Assembly (NCBI GenBank): GCA_018340375.1
Contig: JAFFJZ010000004.1
Span: forward strand, 45,858,001 to 45,922,000
From: Gonatopus flavifemur
Lineage: Eukaryota > Arthropoda > Insecta > Hymenoptera > Dryinidae
Length of the DNA stretch: 64,000 nt
Direction of reading: 5' to 3'
The translations under genes and the position numbers were made by a program. Each line of letters begins with the position of its first letter. Positions within the stretch are counted from its first letter, which is position 1. Under the pieces are notes generated by a model that was not told where the DNA came from, searched no databases, and saw only the letters and a program-made list of their open reading frames with translations. Positions 1 through 10,925 of this stretch are shown here, in pieces.

Positions 1-1740
1 AAATTACTCTTCAAATGGTCTTTCATCAAAACGAAAATTTCTTTCCTTGAGAATTGTACAATATCATCGCTTGAACCTAAAATTAAAATAATTAATTTGT
101 CACGGGATGGGATAATAATTCTTTGATATACTCATTCATTTGGACTCATTTGATCCAATTCATTGTATTCATCTCATTTCAATTATAAGTTTCGCAAAAA
201 GAGAAAAGCGTCAACTTTGATTTTGTATGTCGTACCCAGGTATTCTTTCTCTTTTGTCATCACTTATCCTGCATTTCCTTCCTATACGCCATACTGTTTG
301 GAAAAAGTGAATAATTAATCCATTTGGGAGTGTGGAAATTCGAAATGAACTCATTATGAACTCTTTCCAAACTGTCTGCCTGTGCGGGTTATTTGTGTGT
401 ACCTTATGAACATCATATGTACTTCATCTCATAATATTCTCAACATTTTTTCGATTTTTGATCAACTGTGACAAAACGCGTAAATATCGATTCATTGCAA
501 TTCTCATTTCATTCATATCGTACATTCGAAAGCGCAGCTATGCGCAGCTTTTCTCTAAACAATTTAACAGCAAATTGATCATAGATTATGTTCCAATCGG
601 ATATTTGGCGGAATATAGCGGAATATGTGACTTTTCACTTCGGTTTTCAATGTATTTATTGACAATTTTGAGCAATATTTGTTATAAAGAATAATGGGAA
701 TAGATGATTGATAAATCCCGTATTTTGAATGATCTGTGTGATAAAAATGCTCTACATACCTCCCGGAACAGCATGCATTTTGATTCAGATCAATTAGTTA
801 ATCATATAAGTAATTATTTCAAATTGAATTGGGATTAGATTTGTCGCTCGTAGGAACTGACATACGACACGTAAAACGAGGTCAACTTTCCTTTGTTATG
901 CCAACTTCAGTGTTGATGGCGAACCGTTTTAAGGATTAGATTTCAATAGCCCAACTATCAATGTAGCCCACCTGCTACTTCAAAAAACCCGAATATGATG
1001 TTTGTTTTTTTCAATTTTGGCCACGTTTTTGGCTCTTCGTACCACTGTGCGTAGGGTCAATTTTACAAAGATGATTTCTTTTCCACATTGTTACCCGTTT
1101 CATTTTCATTAAAATATCAAACATGAATTCACTGCGGTCATGATTCAGATCTCAACAACCATTTCCCCTGGGCTAACGTCCTGTGGGGTTGTACTAAGTT
1201 TTTTGTAGCTCCCAGGATACCGATCAGAATTTTTCTCTTCAAAAAACGAATGGATCGAATGTGAATATTCAGAACACTGCGAAAACTGATGTCTCATTTC
1301 GAGATACTTTGGTAGTGACTTTTAAAACCGATGAAAAAGGTTACCGTAATCATATTCGGTACACAAGATACGTTTTGATTCAAGACATGACGCGTTTGAC
1401 TAGTAAACAAATTTTTGGACAGTTTTATGTAGAAACATAACCTCAAATCAGTATTACTTCAACGTTAGAGGCAAGAACAGGAACAATGTATTTGAAATGC
1501 ATATTGTGCCATTTCTAAACAGAACTGAACTAGATTTCAATCAAACATATGGATGGTATCAATATGATCTATCTTTCCAGGGTGAATGTAATGAATCATG
1601 CTCCTGACATCTTATTTGAAAACAAACTCATGCTTAAATTGCCTCAACGTCAGTGTCGTGAAATGAAATATTAATGCTTCCAGTTAAACAGTGAGGAGTT
1701 TGATTCGAATTACCAAACATACCATGTCCTATTTTGAGAC
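1..1740. other. Intergenic, no gene recognised
   Basis: AT-rich sequence with frequent stops in all frames. The only open stretch of note (458-694, plus strand) has no recognisable motif. A 5' LTR for the Gypsy relic that starts downstream would be expected somewhere here, but there is no second LTR copy in the window to prove it. Confidence 0.5.
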
Positions 1741-1884
1741 ATGTCTCCGACGGCAGTTTTTGTCGTGAATAAATTGAATCAATTCCAAATGAACGAATTC
1801 GAAAATTTCATCGAAGAATTGAAATTTTTTGGTTCGATAATTGAGAAATATCTGTTCCTGCGATCTGGTCCTGGCTGCTGCTAA
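1741..1884 (+). pseudogene. Possible gag N-terminal scrap (47 codons)
   Basis: A short open frame begins with ATG at 1741 and ends with TAA at 1882-1884. It encodes a Phe/Glu/Asn-rich peptide containing NEFENFIEELK. It lies directly upstream of the recognisable gag of a Gypsy relic, in a different reading frame, so it may be the frameshifted start of that gag. There is no independent domain evidence; it could be chance. Confidence 0.25.
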
Positions 1885-2017
1885 TGGTTTCGTCGAATCG
1901 CGTATAGAGTAGATGGGTTTGTACTGTTTGTGGTGAAAATGCGCACGAATGGCCCAAAATGCTCCAAACCTTGTCCACCACCTTTCGTGATAGCGAATCA
2001 TATGAAATCCCCGAGTT

Positions 2018-3318
2018 GTGAATTTTAGAATTCATCACTGCAGAATGCCTAACGACCCAGCTCTTGAGAGGACAGTTATGTCCATGACAGAATATTTTGG
2101 AGTGCAATCCGCTATTGCACACATATCATTCCATGATGGGCGTAGCATTCCCCTAAGTAATTTCATACAAGATGTGGAGAATGGGCATTCGGAAATTCCC
2201 GAAGGGAGCGAGCGCTCATTTGTCAAAAGCGCCCTGGCGAAATTAACTGGCGATGCTCGTCAGTGCGTGGCTGGGCTTGAATTCCAGACCACTGGAGCAT
2301 TAATCAAACATCTTGAAGGCGATTTTGCTCCTCATCGGGATTTCAATTATTTTCATTCGGAATTACACAATCTTCGAATCGAGAGGAAACAATCGCTCGT
2401 TATGCCGCTCGTGCAAAACACCTCGTACGCCGTGCATTTGATGCCTTGAATGATATGAATGAAGGCAACCCTGGAGAGGATGCAAAGAAAATTCTTGATA
2501 CAACAGCGCTCCGATCTTTTATGAACGGCCTCCCTTCTGAGTTAGAATCTCGAATCATCTCGACTAGGCTGGAGACTCTTGACGAGGCTATTACTGGGGC
2601 CAAAGAAATGGATTTCGCCTTGCAGAGTAGAGCCTGATCTGGTGATTTCAACCGATATGAATCGCGCGAACGCGAGTCCGCGCCACGTTCTCATCACGCC
2701 GCTGATCGCGAACCCTTATCGTGTCGACACCCTGGAGAACGCGATGAGTTCCACTATGGGGCCTTATCACGATACCCACTTGGACCACGTTCTCCATCAC
2801 CGTATCGCTACGATGACAGGCATGGTGAGTATCCTGAGAGGAGCTACAGAAGAGAGTCGGCGTAGAGCGATCATAATTCCAGACGTGACACGAGGGATCC
2901 CTCGCCGCATCGTTGGGAATTTGAGCGCTCTCTGCCAGGATCTTCGTGACCGCAAACTAATCGAGTGAGTCATGCGTATCGCTCGCCCGTTCGGTCTAGC
3001 GCTACACAAGCTACACTCAGTTCACCTCGAGATTCCATATCTCGACTGACTAAGGAGTTTCGATGCTTCAATTGCGGTGAATGCACAACGCATTGCAATG
3101 CTCCTGCACATCGCGAGGGAAAAGCGTTCGCCAGTAGGTCACCTTCACTCACGCCACACGTCCCGAAAGTGTCTAGATCCTCTGATAGAGAGGCTCCTTC
3201 AAACTCCAAGGGGACTCGATCGGTGGGCACGAGGTCGAGTAATCCCGTACAGGCACAGCGCCGCCGGAACGTCAGGTTCAGCGAGGCTCAAGACTTGTGC
3301 GATGGACCAAGCGATTGA
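2018..3318 (+). pseudogene. gag: Gypsy gag pseudogene
   Basis: The first segment (2018-2449) reads as a Gypsy-type capsid region, with KLTGDARQCVAGLEFQ followed by a Tyr/Phe-rich stretch and ELHNLRIERKQS. A frameshift near 2440 moves the frame, and 2446-2637 continues with the end of the capsid (LRSFMNGLPSELESRI). An Arg/Ser/His-rich linker follows (2640-2960), as in basic nucleocapsid regions. A CCHC-like knuckle with FRCFNCGEC at about 3058-3085 is degenerate because the His/Cys spacing is wrong. In intact elements Gag packages the RNA and forms the particle. This copy is broken. Confidence 0.75.
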
Positions 3319-4198
3319 ATTGTTCACCGGTCGTAATATTAGAAAGCCCCCAACTGAAACTTGACGGTGGCAAATTTCTGGTAGATACGGGCACCGAAGT
3401 TGACTTAATTGAAGCCAACATCCTCGACCTTTGCGTGTTAGTAGATACCGGTGCAACCATCAACATCGCTGGCATTACAGCCGACGAGGTGGCCACATTA
3501 GGCACCACCCAAGTGGATATTTTTGATGTACCCGTAATCTCTCATATCGTGAGCGTCAATTTCTCCTCCCCATACGATGGAATATTGGGATCGGAGTATT
3601 TGAGACTCAAGAGAGCAGAAATATTTGCCCATCACTACACTCTGGTCACTCAGAGCAGGCCGGTCCGCCTCATCCGATTTTTTGGGTGTGCAGGAGACTC
3701 TGACAAGTCAAATGACGCAAAAATATCCACGACGCAACCGATGAACACACCCGATTTGACGACTTTTGAATTGACCGATACTACAGTCTCCAAAACTGTA
3801 TTTATCAAAGTCCGAACCAGGCAAGTTATCTCCATTCTTCTCACTGGCCGTGATTCGTCAGAAGGTTATCTCACCAATCCAGACCTGGCTGAGAACCTAT
3901 ATATATTGGAAATTCCGCTGGTATCAGTTATGACGATGTGTGCCACGTACCAGCCATAAACGCCAGCGAAAGGGACATAGAGGTAGAAATTCCTCCGCAA
4001 GAACTGATCCCCTATGAAATTGTGGATCCATCTGACGAGGCTTCCCTCTTGTCATCTGCTGGGAGCATTGACAAAGTCAAAAAGATGATCGACGTGTCTC
4101 ACCTGAGCCCTGACGAACGTGAGCACGTCCACCAGATAATTGGAAAATATCATGTGAGATTCTATCTTCCTAGAGATAAACTCCCGGCAACCTTGTAA
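3297..4198 (+). pseudogene. pol: Gypsy pol: protease and linker, broken
   Basis: The frame 3297-3959 contains two signatures of a retropepsin: VDTG followed by an acidic and hydrophobic stretch, and about 65 residues later YDGILGSEYL, which matches the ILG motif. A second VDTGATINIAG lies 32 residues after the first, so the local order looks duplicated or rearranged. A frame change near 3940 leads to 3938-4198, an acidic linker of the kind that precedes RT (LSPDEREHVHQIIGKYH). It ends at a TAA at 4196-4198. Confidence 0.7.
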
Positions 4199-4228
4199 AC
4201 GGGACACAACATTACAACTACCGATCAG

Positions 4229-4612
4229 ATGCCCATTCATACCCGACAATATCGCTACCCGCATGTGTATGAGCAGAAGATCGAACGTCAAGTTACGGAA
4301 TTACTGACAGAGGGAGTCATCCGACCCTCTAGTGCACCCCACAATTCTCCTCTTTGGATTGTACCAAAGGAAGCAAATGTGCAGGGGAACCCACGTTGGC
4401 AGATGGTCATCGATTTTCGTGCACTCAACAAAAAGACGGTAGAAGATGCTTACCCACTTCCAAATATCGTGGATATCCTCGATGAATTGGGAGAAGCGAA
4501 GTATTTCTCCGTTTTTGATTTAACGAGTGGCTTCCATCAAATCGGAATTGGACCCGAAGATATAGCCCTAAGACTGCTTTCCCCACTCCTTGGGGACATT
4601 ATGAGATGTTGA
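4229..4612 (+). pseudogene. pol: Gypsy reverse transcriptase, N-terminal part only
   Basis: Reads as the start of a Ty3/Gypsy RT: GVIRPSSAPHNSPLWIVPK, then MVIDFRALNKKT, YPLPNI and FSVFDLTSGFHQI. This covers the fingers and first palm motif, including the first catalytic Asp in FDLTSG. The YxDD box and everything after it are missing: the sequence goes out of frame near 4570 and then jumps to integrase-like sequence. The domain cannot be active. Confidence 0.85.
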
Positions 4613-4620
4613 ATATACAG

Positions 4621-4923
4621 TTGTGTCTGGAAGGTCTAAGGGAGTCAATAGAACTCACAGGCGTGACATCCCTGAAGTTGAATGACTTGCAGGACAATGT
4701 ACAAAAGTTCAGCAAAAACTTTCTGCGGAATCACTCGAATGTTGTTTTCAATCACAGTGACGTCCTTGTAATGTTATGTTTAGGCGGAATTGTCACACCG
4801 GAGAAGGCCGATAAAGATGAGTTAATAGCTGAGAGTCATTCTAGCCTCACGGGTGGGCACAAGGGGGTACAAATTGGCCTACATGCAACTATCTATCCAT
4901 CATCTGGTCACATCCAGAGATAG
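4621..4923 (+). pseudogene. pol: Gypsy integrase zinc-binding scrap
   Basis: The open frame here contains ESHSSLTGGHKGV, the His-x-His part of the H2C2 zinc-binding module that begins Gypsy integrases. The Cys pair and the DDE core are absent. In an intact element about 1.5 kb of RT, RNase H and connector would separate this from the RT motif at 4520-4560; here it is about 300 bp away, which shows a large internal deletion. Confidence 0.6.
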
Positions 4924-5136
4924 GGTGAACCACTTCCTGGTTGAACCCAACTATTTGAGGGAGTGCTAAAATACCAACAATCTTACACCTTTCAGCTGAA
5001 TCACCCTATGTACTCAATGGAGACCGCTCCGATTCGTGGAACTTCGTTGCTGACGAATCCCGTGGAGGCCGCACTGCGCATGTGTGACGTGTGACTGGAC
5101 TCATCTCTGGGAGCGCATTGGACGAAGCTTGAAGCG

Positions 5137-5376
5137 TTGAACGGTTGGCTATTCTCCCTTATCAAGGCGGAGAATCTCCAGGTGGTGTGTCCCCAAGAAC
5201 AAATCACCGTCGTGGAATCACAAGGCACTGGACTCCTGCAGATACAGCCTGGATGCTCAGCCCACAACCATAACATGACATTCCACGTAACTATGAGTAT
5301 CGAGCACAACGAGCCTCACGTTCTCGCTCCACCTCTGAGCCTGAACGTAACGAAGCTTGTCCCAGACTACACATGA
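5137..5376 (+). pseudogene. env: Env-like (errantivirus F-type) scrap
   Basis: A 79-codon open stretch reads VVCPQEQITVVESQGTG and then LLQIQPGCSAHNHNM. This has the shape of the conserved segment in env proteins of insect errantiviruses, where a Cys-Pro, a hydrophobic Gly-rich strand and a PGC motif occur just before the C-terminal membrane region. There is no signal peptide, cleavage site or membrane anchor. The assignment rests on this short pattern and on the position 3' of pol. Confidence 0.45.
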
Positions 5377-5406
5377 AAAGGAGTTTTCGAGGCGACGAAA
5401 CAAATT

Positions 5407-5680
5407 CCCAAATAACAATTTTGAGGAAGTCTTCCGGAACATTCTGAAAGATATCTTAAAGAATTCTGAAAGATGTCTTATGGAACACCTGGAGACATCT
5501 TTAAGATATCTCACGGAAGATATCTTCAAGAATTCTAAAAGATACCTCCAGAAAACTTCAAGAGATTCCGCATGAAGACTTCCAAAAGATATCTTTCGGT
5601 GTTTCATAAGACATCTTTCCGAATTCTCTAAGATATCTTTCAGAATAATCCAAAAGAGTGATCCAAAATTGTTATGTGGG
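5407..5680. repeat. Foldback/MITE-like element, 274 bp
   Basis: The two ends are inverted copies: CCCAAATAACAATTTTG at 5407-5423 pairs with CAAAATTGTTATGTGGG at 5664-5680, and the pairing continues through repeated AAGATATCTT and GAATTCTGAAAGATG units for about 120 bp per arm. The interior is almost entirely AGATATC-type short repeats. It has no coding capacity, and no clear target duplication is visible. Confidence 0.75.
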
Positions 5681-6160
5681 TCTAAGCTTCCTGTACTTCA
5701 ATACCACGTCTTCAGTTGCAAGCAGACAAGGGCCAACCCCTGCAGGGCATCATCCAAGACGTCAGGAGCTTGCAGATGGAGAGGCAAACTCACAGCAACC
5801 TCCTTGTCCTTAACTCGACAACGGGAGGACTTGCTCTTGGCTCTTGGAAGATGGCTCTTGGGCACCCTGATTGTTCGATGTTCGACCACTTCGGCGGAAC
5901 GCTATATGCCCTCCTGGTTCAGGGCCCAACAAGAAAACACGACACCCACGGACCCTGAAGCTCCCACCATTCGACGTTCAGCGGAATACGCTCCACCCGC
6001 AGAACAAAAAGAAGCGTACGCTTTCAAACGCATTTCCCAACTACGTGTGTGGATACCAGGAGCTTGCCCTCACCTTCTCAGACATATTTGAACATTTAAA
6101 AGATAGGTGCATGTGACGACACACGTTTAGAGCATGTTCTCATTTCTTCTGCTTTCCTTT
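5681..6160 (+). other. Unassigned stretch after env relic
   Basis: Overlapping open frames exist (for example 5669-6091 and 5716-5958) but none carries a motif I recognise. It may be the remaining 3' part of the Gypsy relic displaced by the foldback insertion. Confidence 0.3.
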
Positions 6161-7420
6161 TCTTTCGCCTAATCGCATCTGAACATAGTAATGCTTGCAG
6201 CATCGTTTACAATGTCGGACAGAACCGCCACATGCGTGTACTGCCGGTGCTTGTTGCTGCACACCTTCCACCGAGAGCACGAATATGAGTGTCGGAACCG
6301 GCCTCCGGCTTCGACCAGTAGACGCGACAGCCCCCTTCTCGCGGAGGCCCGTTTCCAGCGAGGAACCCTCCGTTGACAGCCCAGGCGAATCGAGAAGAGG
6401 ATGGCTTCGGGGAGAACCCCATGTACGTCAGGAGAGTGGATAGGCGTATTCAAACACTTCGGTGATTTCTCACTTCCAGGGTCAACACGGTCAGGCTCCT
6501 GTGCCATCGGGGAACCCAGACCTCCGACCTGGATTATGCTTCGAACCCTGTGATTGGAAGAATCATATGATCTGTTCGAGTTGATGGTGTCCTCGTGGCG
6601 AGCTTTGTCGGCCTTCAGAAAGCTTCCCCTCTCACCAACAGAGGGATCAGCCCAGGTTCGGGCCGAAGAGCTACATGAGGCAGGCACCTCAGGGGAATCG
6701 GACCAGCTGACCGCAGTCCACAGGGCATCGTGGTGGGCTCACTCCCCCCCCCCTGCAGAAGGATCGGTGGCGCCAGCTACACGAAGTCCCAATGGTCATG
6801 ATTGGAAGAGCTACATGAGTTTTGTGAGAGTTCTCTCCTTTATAGACCCCTAAACCGTTGGAGAGTTCTTACGGACTCCATGGAATCCAGGAGGTCCAGA
6901 GGCTGAGGTCTCCCCGGGGCGAACCAGTGCAAGAGCCGAGCCCTGGAGAGGAACCCGGATCAACATGATACCTCCCTAATAAGGAACATTGTACATCACT
7001 TCCAAGGTTCCCCGGGTTGCGGGGGCGGTCAATGGGATGCTCTCCTTTGTTCCACCTGAGCTGCCGTGCTTCCTTCCGTGTTCCTCCGTGGGGCGTCTCA
7101 GTGGCAGAGCCCATGCCTCGTGCTTCTAGGAATAAGTAGGCACAACGGGGTGAAACGAACTTTTCTTTTCAGGCTTCTTTCTGGACAATCCGGTGAATCG
7201 GCGTAGGCCGGGCGCTCCCCCGTCTCTGGTGGAAGCATCCTCCACCGGTGATATTCCATCTGGGGTAAGGGGTGTCACGTCCCGCTACTTTTCACCCCCT
7301 GCTTCGCACGTTCCTTTGAGTCTGACGTGCGACGTAGAGAACTTTTTTCTTCTTCCATTTCTTACCCTCGCAATCCTACACACTGCGACGTGGAGTCTCC
7401 TCCATACTCCGATACCCGTA
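6160..7420. other. GC-richer unassigned block
   Basis: About 1.2 kb clearly richer in G and C than the flanks, with Pro/Arg/Ser-rich open frames on both strands but no domain. The phrase GAAGAGCTACATGAG occurs twice (about 6666 and 6806), suggesting an internal duplication. No splice or start signals stand out. Confidence 0.35.
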
Positions 7421-8970
7421 TATGCATGTGACTCATTGTTGCGGTGTAAAACGCTCTATCCATTCCTCTGTTTTCCCTTTTTCCCCTCTTGTTTCAACGT
7501 TTTCCTCATTCGTATGACGAGGTTGAAGAAAGGCGATCTCGGACCGGAGTCTGCTGCCCGATTTTCCGACGAAATTCCCATTGTAGTGATCAGCAAAGAA
7601 TCTTGATAGTTCTCTTCCTTTTCCTATATGAATGCTTGCCTTTATTCTCGGCTTGTTACATGCGTGCATTGCCAATGTTGAGGCCAGCCGAAATCTGTCT
7701 CCGACAGCGATAAGGCATGTGTGGGACTCATCGACGCCAAAAGTCAACACCTGGATTTCTCTGGATTCCGATGTTGAATTGGAGTGCTGATTATGCTGAG
7801 CATGATGCAACTTCTACCTTCTTCTCTTCAAAAAACCCTTCCCATAATTTCCATCATCCCTCCAGGCCGAAATCGCCGCTCAGCAACGCCCTGCTCATCA
7901 GTTCCTGTTCAACTATTTCCGCGTTCGGTTTCCTCTCTCTCTGAGGAATCTTGGTGCCTTGTGAGCCATGGTGACCCAAGGGTTTCGGCAGGGGTCAATA
8001 CTTTCCCATGGATAAATTAATCAAGGAGTCGCGTTTTGCATTCACCTCTTGAACTATGAAGGGATGAAAATCTCTCGAGAGAGATTTCCGGAGGCCCTTC
8101 TATTTGGGAGATGGATGCAACCTAGAGACTCCATTTGGTTCGTTTTCGTGTCTTGCAGGGCCCCCGGGGCACTTCCTAGGGAGAAAGAGAGAGTGATTCC
8201 GTGACATGGGTACGGGATAAAATCAAATTCCTAGATTTATTCCCATCTCTCTCCACAATTTCAGTCACACAGACTTACAAACTCAGACACCATTCTCCTC
8301 CTACGTGAAGTCAACCAGTGTCACAGAAAGTTTCACATACATGAAGTTCAATTAGGATATCTCTGAAAGTTTCGTTCCCGTTCCATTTGGTAAGTCAATA
8401 CAAATCTCTTTATATCTTTGCATGTCTTCTTTTTTACTCTCTTTTCCCTTTTTCTAGTCCACCCCTTTGTATGGAATTCAATTTGGATATATTGTACGAT
8501 ATATGTTACAATCATGACCAAATATTATTATATCTTCCGTATTATATCTTCCTTCTTCTTTTCTTTGTACAAATTTTGTGAGGGAAAGATCCAGATACAA
8601 AGAGTGAATGTACTACAATTCCTGGATCTACATCTAATGTGTTCGCCCCTATTCTCTTCACCCTCATCCTAGCAAAAGACATCTCGATGTCTTCAAGAAC
8701 GGTAGGAACCATGAGAAGATGAGTACTCCTTACCGCTCAGCCGTACTCAGTTTCAAATCCGATAAGTCGGAAAATTTCATAAAATGAACGGAACCCAATC
8801 ACGATGGGTTCGATAACCATAAATTCTGCGTCACACACTCGTCGTAACAATCGAAAATGTGTTTGAGCTCACATTCCGACATCAGGTCAATGTCTACCCT
8901 ATTCTTCGTTTCTCACTCACTTATCGAAATGAGAAGAAATAAAAAAATTGAATTCTTGTGTAGAATAATA
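7421..8970. other. No recognisable feature
   Basis: Mixed composition; pyrimidine-rich between 8400 and 8670. Open frames on both strands (7433-7810 minus, 7193-7606 plus) overlap each other and show no motif. Confidence 0.4.
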
Positions 8971-8978
8971 TGTGCACC

Positions 8979-9236
8979 CAGTGTTGTCAAATTGTGCGTG
9001 TCTTGACCCAAGTAGAAATGCTCTAGCTATTGATGAGTTTTGTAACGCTTAACCAGCCAGATACTAGACACTTGCGAGTACCTTGGCTAAACCCTACGAG
9101 GCACTCGCAAGCGTCCAGTTTTTGGCTAGTTGAGCGTTACAGAAGTCGTGAATTACTACAGCATTTCTACTAGGGGACACTTACGTGCTGTTGCGTCTGT
9201 GTGAGTATCGTTGTTGCGTCAAATCTGGCAACTCTG
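8979..9236. mobile_element. hAT-type MITE with perfect 8-bp target duplication
   Basis: The ends CAGTGTTGTCAAATTG and CAAATCTGGCAACTCTG are inverted copies. The flanks carry an identical 8-bp duplication, TGTGCACC, at 8971-8978 and 9237-9244. The 8-bp duplication and CAGTG-type ends fit the hAT superfamily. There is no coding capacity. The interior holds a separate hairpin element (see 9008-9175). Confidence 0.85.
9008..9175. repeat. Hairpin element nested in the hAT MITE
   Basis: AGTAGAAATGCTCTAG at 9011 pairs with the inverted copy ending in GCATTTCTACT at 9171. Pairing continues through TGTAACGCT and CTTGCGAGT for about 70 bp per arm. A sister MITE (9378-9503) lacks this block but aligns to the right-hand side of the host MITE, so the hairpin is an insertion. 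Confidence 0.7.
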
Positions 9237-9377
9237 TGTGCACCTAGCGAGAGACGAAGATTCTCGACCTGTGAGAAGAAATGATTTCCAGTCCCAGCTG
9301 CACTGCAAGCGCGTTGAAGAGTACTAGATAACCGCTATAATCATTTTCACCAGAGGTGTTATGCTCGCACGATAAAC

Positions 9378-9503
9378 CTGTGATGCCAAATTTGAGATGA
9401 AATTAGTACAGCACACCGATCCAATGGTACGTACGTGTGAACACGTGATACGTACCGTTGCGTCTGTATAAATATCGGTGTCGTGTCAAATATGGCATCA
9501 CTG
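9378..9503. mobile_element. Second hAT-type MITE, 126 bp
   Basis: Termini CTGTGATGCCAAATTTGA and TCAAATATGGCATCACTG are inverted copies and resemble those of 8979-9236. The right halves also align (GTTGCGTCTGT, TATCG, GTCAAAT). The middle forms a 13-bp-stem hairpin, GGTACGTACGTGT with ACACGTGATACGTACC. The flanking octamers CGATAAAC and CAGTAGAC match at 5 of 8 positions, a decayed duplication. Confidence 0.7.
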
Positions 9504-9511
9504 CAGTAGAC

Positions 9512-10118
9512 GCCACGCTCGTTGGGAATTCTCGTTTTCTCTCACTTGATGCACGATGTACTATTCCTTTTCAGTCTATGTTCGGCTCATCCGCATAAAA
9601 CTTCTTCACGCGCTTGTAATTGAATCGTGGGAATAATTCATGGATACTGAATAATATTGACACCATCTTATAATATAGGGGAGGGGATAGTTGAATACAG
9701 CAAAGATGATTCTTAGGCCGGAGACTCATGTGAGCGATTTACGCACACAACTCTATTGGAAGAATGAGAAGATCCAAGTTGGAGCATCTTCCCTCTTCTT
9801 CCTCCTAATGGTATTGCGCGCGACAGTCACTAGCGTGAGTATTCTAAGTCAAACTCCTAGATTTAGATCCTGATTGGGGAATGTTCGGTTTCCCTGATTA
9901 GGAGCTTACCCTTCCCCCGTATTGAATTCTCGTTAGGACTCCATCAGGGACCCGAGTTAGACCCCGACTTGGCATCAGGCATGCCTAATTCAGACATGTT
10001 CTTTATATTGAGATTTCTACTGCGGGAACAAGTAAGGCAATTTCCACTGGCAAAACAACATTATGGTATTCCCATTGGATTTACCATTTCGTCAATGGAG
10101 AGAGCAATCAGGGGATGG
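9512..10118. other. No recognisable feature
   Basis: A 60-codon open frame at 9691-9873 has no motif. Nothing else is supported. Confidence 0.4.
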
Positions 10119-10797
10119 TGAGGAATATATCCTGACATTTTTTTCCTAACCATCGTTCTTTTGCTTCCCTCGATTCCCTCATTATTTTATTCCTCAGTGC
10201 CTTGTATGTCTGCTGGTCTTGTTCACTACTCTTATTCTTGTATTTCCTCTTTTCATGAATCAAATCGAGAATTTTTCCCGTTTACCATGGGTTCTTAGGT
10301 TCTACTCCATCGTTCTTCAAAATTTCACCTGCACATTGTTCTATGTCTTCCTGTATATTTGTCCATCTACTCTCTATTCCTAAGTCTTTCTCTCGTCGAT
10401 CCTCCAATTTTTGATCCAACATCACTTTGAATGCCTCCTGTGTTTGTTCTTGTTTGAGATCCTTCAAATTCCATTTCTTCCGCATTCTCTTCTTCTCTTT
10501 CAGAGCTTTGAATTTCAGAGAACATCTCATCAGAAACATATTGTGATCACTATATATATCCGCGTCTGGATAAGTTCCACAGCTTTTCACTTAATTCCTC
10601 AATCTTTGTTTCACTAAGATGTAATCAGTTTGGTATCTTGCTGTATCCCCTGGCATTTCTCAAGTATAGATTCTTCTTGGATGATTTTCGAATACTCTGT
10701 TGGTAATAACCATTTTATGACTTCCACAGAATTGTATTAAACTTTGTCCTCTTTCATTCCTTTTTTCTAACGCAAAATCTTATAATATGTTGCCTAG
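10119..10797 (-). pseudogene. RTE-type LINE fragment (endonuclease C-terminus)
   Basis: Read on the minus strand from 10797, the sequence parallels the RTE LINE at 54275-58415: a GNIIGDFALG-like start, then QFCGSHKMVITNRVFENH, MPGDTARYQTDYILV, and the basic stretch of 10282-10590 (TYPDADIYSDHNMFLMRCSL). The SDHNM motif is the conserved Asp-His near the end of the AP-endonuclease domain. The match stops inside the linker before the RT domain, so this is a truncated copy. In-frame stops are present. It shows that the RTE family has at least two copies in the window. Confidence 0.85.
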
Positions 10798-10925
10798 GGC
10801 GTGCCAAAAAAAAAGTTTTTCCGGCCTTTGTCGGAATAGGTCCGGGGTGATCTGAAATGAAGCTCCGTTAAACCTGAGGTCATTTGGTTGAGGCTAAGAC
10901 GTCGCTCAATCGAGTTTTATATTTT

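Larger units (their letters stand above)
2018..5376 (+). mobile_element. Ty3/Gypsy (errantivirus-like) retrotransposon relic
   Basis: The order gag, zinc-knuckle remnant, aspartic protease, reverse transcriptase start, integrase scrap and env-like scrap follows the layout of insect env-bearing Gypsy elements. Frame changes occur near 2440, 3300 and 3950. A large internal deletion removes most of the RT, all of RNase H and most of the integrase. No LTR pair is visible. The copy is defective. It is described only as a decayed genomic relic. Confidence 0.8.

Noticed and set aside
7193..7810. 137- and 125-codon open frames on opposite strands
   Set aside because: They overlap each other, have no motif, and lie in GC-richer DNA where long open frames occur by chance.
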